From NCBI GenBank assembly GCA_961205875.1, contig OY540813.1, positions 34,319,001 to 34,383,000 on the forward strand: a stretch of 64,000 nt of DNA, read 5' to 3'. This document shows positions 61,423 through 64,000 of the stretch, in pieces; the first letter of the stretch is position 1, and each line of letters opens with the position of its first letter. The stretch comes from Sialis fuliginosa (Eukaryota; Arthropoda; Insecta; Megaloptera; Sialidae). The notes beneath the pieces are model-generated. The model was given only the letters and a program-made list of their open reading frames with translations. It ran no database searches and was not told the origin of the DNA. A program made the position numbers and the translations under genes.

Positions 61423-62656
61423 TGTGACGGCCTGATCAACCGTCATATACATTCCACTTTCTTTGTAGTTTATCGAAGGGTTTTATTTACCACCTTGTCC
61501 CTATTCTATTATAAATTTTAAATCGTTGTGTACAAATTAATTAAATTTTAATTGAAGTATGCAACACGGGGACAGTCTCGCCGGATCCTGTTGGTTTTAG
61601 CATAGATCTAGCGATAATAAATTTTAGGTGATTCGATGCGGTTCCCGGCAAGTGAGAGAGCGTATGACGGCCGAAGGTGACGCTACGTGTTGAGGTTGCT
61701 TTTGAGATTTATTTTTTTTGAGTATCGTTTTTGAGTATTGTTTGATTATAAGGCTATCCAGGGTTCGTGTTACGGATTAAGAACCGTGTGTAGTGTGTAA
61801 CCTTACCGTGTGTCGCGAAATAAAATATATAAAGTTACAAGTTTCAAATCAAGAAATAAAGTCATTTGTGTTTGTGTATATTCTACATATATGTGTAGAC
61901 GTATATATCAAATTGTTAAGAATTTGTCCAACGACGGGGAGTCGTGGAAAATCCGCGAGACAAGCGTGGGAGCCAGGAGGTGCCATCTGAGCGAGAAGGT
62001 GGGTGTGGGGGAGAGTTTTTTCAACGAGAGTCCAGACACCGGGATCTTTCCTCTCTGTGGAACGTGAAGGCTGCTAGTGCGTTTTTTTTTACCACAGTGC
62101 TAGCCGAGATACTGGTATCGTACCTTTAATTTCTTTTTTTTTTATAAGTAACTATTATTATATATATATTAATTATTATTATTATTTTTATAAACAATTA
62201 TGTGAAGTTGTGATGTGAATATATTTGTATGCACTAGGTGCAATAAGAATACTTTATCTTGAAGTTATAGAGATATCTCAAATTAATTTTAAATTCTTAG
62301 TAATAAATTATACAAATCGATTGAGACACGTGTGTATATATTTTTTTTTTGACTCAAGGGATTTGTGTATATAATAATAAAGGGGTTTTGTGTTTTCCCC
62401 CACAAGTTAAGTTGTATATAGATAAAACATGTGGCGCCCATATAGTTATAAGTATATATAATTTTTTGTTTAACGTAATTACTACGAGAATTGTGTGAAT
62501 ATAGAAATTGATTTTGTTTCTTTTTGTGTAAATATATTTTGTTATAAGTGTAAATTGTATTTATGTTTTTGTTTCTTTTAAGATTACCCCACCTCTCTAA
62601 ATTATTTGACCCATTCCCGCTCCTGAGCACTGAGCCGCGTGCAGAGGTGGGTCACA
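61423..62656 (+). mobile_element. 5' LTR of a Ty3/gypsy-type retrotransposon
   Basis: Begins TGTGACGGCC and ends GGTGGGTCACA, so the termini TGTGAC/GTCACA are short inverted repeats. Directly followed by a primer-binding site and, 270 bp later, gag. Length 1234 bp. Internal short open frames are not considered genes. The element interrupts the LINE remnant on its left. Confidence 0.85.
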
Positions 62657-62658
62657 AA

Positions 62659-62676
62659 TGGCGACCAACGTTTGGG
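62659..62676 (+). promoter_or_regulatory. Primer-binding site
   Basis: TGGCGACCAACGTTTGGG starts two bases after the LTR; TGG complements the CCA end of a tRNA. The tRNA identity was not determined. Confidence 0.7.
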
Positions 62677-62923
62677 GCCTAAACTTTTGTAGGGTAAATT
62701 AACCCAAAAATTTTCAATTTCTATATTCATTTATAATTGATATTCCTGTGTACCAATGGTTTTACTTTTGATATATGTTTATAAATTAAGTATTTATGAT
62801 TGGCTAATATAGTTGATTATGTTAATGCATTTTAGTTTGAAATTTGATGATTACAAAACATAAGATATAGTTATAAATATTTCTTTGGAATTTGTGTTTA
62901 CTGTTATAATTTGTAATATTAAA

Positions 62924-64000
62924 ATGGATGTCAACAGACTTGTGAAAGACGAACTCGAATTTGAACTTAGAATTCGGGGTGTAATCGACGTTAGCACGGT
63001 AGAAGAAATGCGCACGAGCTTACGCAGGCTTGTAAAATTAGAAAAGTCGGGACTTTTAACCTGCCCAAATATGTCGTTTTCTCATGGTAAGGACGAATTA
63101 GAAAAATGTAAGGAAAAAGTAAGTAGTTTGCGACAGTCAGTTGATAAATATGACGGAACTAGTCTGGATTCTCGTTATAAAAGCTTAGATACGCGCTTAA
63201 CGCATTTATTAGGGCGGTTGGAAAGAATAAATGTAGAGGAAGAGGGGGACGTAAAGGCAAAGTCTACAATGGTTAAAGATTGTTTAAATATGATGGAATT
63301 TCTTGATTCTAAAGCTAAATTTAATCCCGAAAGTATTGAATTACCTCTTAGTCCGATAGCACAGAACCCTGATACCTTAGTGGCTGACAATCGCACCTTC
63401 GACCGTCTTTTACAAATAGGCGAACGTTCTCAACCGGTTGATGAAGCCGCGGCGTGTTCGGTTAGTAAATACGTACCGGTCTATAAGTGGGGCGTAACTT
63501 TCAGCGGTGATGGGAAAGGACCGAGTATAAATTCATTTTTAGGTAGAATAGACGAACTTCGCGTTGCGAGAAATGTAAGTACTCATGATTTGTGGAGGTC
63601 AGCGGTCGAATTATTTGACGGACCCGCTTTATTATGGTTCAGGGCAAATAGACAATATAGCACCTCGTGGGAAGAACTAGTGATCCTTCTAAAACGCGAC
63701 TTTCAATCATACGACTATGAGGAAAATTTGTGGGAGGAAATTAAATACAGGAAACAAGGGGCTAAGGAGTCCGTGGTATTGTATATATCTGCAATGGAAA
63801 ATTTATTTAGCCGGTTATCTGAGCCGCCTTCTGAAAATAAAAAGGTGAAAATTCTTCAACGCAATATTCTCCCAGCCTATGCTGATAAAATAGCTCTGCA
63901 CGATATATTATCAGTAATTGAACTTAAGATATTATGTCGCCGATTAGAGGAAGTCAAGCAATTCCGCGAACGTGATGGACTACCACCTCGCCGAAATTTT
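62924..64000 (+). CDS. gag: Gag protein of the Ty3/gypsy-type element (partial, 3' end outside)
   Basis: ATG at 62924 opens 359 codons without a stop to the window edge. The N-terminus is helical and charged (MDVNRLVKDELEFELRIRG), resembling the 'LxxELxxRG' start of some insect Gag proteins. Around residues 185-300 there is a retrotransposon Gag capsid-like region: VPVYKWGVTFSGDGKGPS, 'ALLWFRANRQ', 'SWEELVILLKRDFQ', 'YRKQGAKESVVLYISAME'. No zinc knuckle is reached yet. Gag packages the element RNA into particles. The frame is clean, with a complete LTR and primer site upstream, so this is among the least decayed elements here. Confidence 0.88.
   Translation, partial: MDVNRLVKDELEFELRIRGVIDVSTVEEMRTSLRRLVKLEKSGLLTCPNMSFSHGKDELEKCKEKVSSLRQSVDKYDGTSLDSRYKSLDTRLTHLLGRLERINVEEEGDVKAKSTMVKDCLNMMEFLDSKAKFNPESIELPLSPIAQNPDTLVADNRTFDRLLQIGERSQPVDEAAACSVSKYVPVYKWGVTFSGDGKGPSINSFLGRIDELRVARNVSTHDLWRSAVELFDGPALLWFRANRQYSTSWEELVILLKRDFQSYDYEENLWEEIKYRKQGAKESVVLYISAMENLFSRLSEPPSENKKVKILQRNILPAYADKIALHDILSVIELKILCRRLEEVKQFRERDGLPPRRNF

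Noticed and set aside
1..64000. tRNA, rRNA or other structured RNA genes
   Set aside because: No cloverleaf with A and B boxes, and no rRNA signature, was noticed on reading both strands; a covariance-model scan would be needed to exclude small ones.

Overview
The window is AT-rich eukaryotic DNA with spliced genes, TTTTAG-type acceptors, AATAAA signals and very dense transposable elements. Gene content (TDP1 homologue, THAP/P-type transposase, Helitron, APE-type LINE, Ty3/gypsy elements) and the repeat style point to an insect; the PIN/CXC gene family seen here is familiar to me from hemipterans and other arthropods, but the species cannot be fixed from sequence alone. I see no bacterial-type features.

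Layout. 1-1300: 3' end of a Ty3/gypsy-like element with a GC-rich 46-bp minisatellite. 1604-10977: the only convincing host gene, six exons of a tyrosyl-DNA phosphodiesterase 1 homologue whose 5' exons are not visible; its introns hold a GATC-rich element, a long foldback and a TTAA-flanked element. 11.1-16.5 kb: foldback elements and a minus-strand LINE fragment cut by three insertions. 16.5-27.1 kb: a decayed copy of a large multi-copy arthropod gene with an FEN1/PIN-like nuclease core and a CXC tail, split by at least four insertions, one of which holds three more elements nested inside it. 27.1-34.5 kb: a second GATC element and a near-identical 3.6-kb tandem duplication. 34.3-39.6 kb: giant palindromic elements nested in each other. 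40-48 kb: an integrase fragment and short hAT-like and Harbinger-like elements. 48.3-54.1 kb: a P-element/THAP9-type transposase gene cut by two insertions with clean target-site duplications (TTAA and TTA). 55.2-60.8 kb: a decayed Helitron holding a foldback and a 2.1-kb TAGGGTG-ended element that still has a spliced 517-codon gene. 60.8-64 kb: LINE reverse-transcriptase remnant, then the intact 5' LTR, primer-binding site and open gag of a Ty3/gypsy element running off the window.

The genes do not form a pathway. The window reads as an insertion graveyard in which target-site duplications let insertion order be read: several interrupted reading frames (P transposase, Helitron, a short exon at 19.8 kb, LINE) become continuous when the inserted element and one copy of its target duplication are ignored. 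The most unusual items are the TAGGGTG element with a transposase-like gene I cannot place, the PIN/CXC family with a second fragment carried inside a terminal-repeat element, the GATC element with 10-bp phased sites, and the TDP1 homologue whose second HKD motif is altered.
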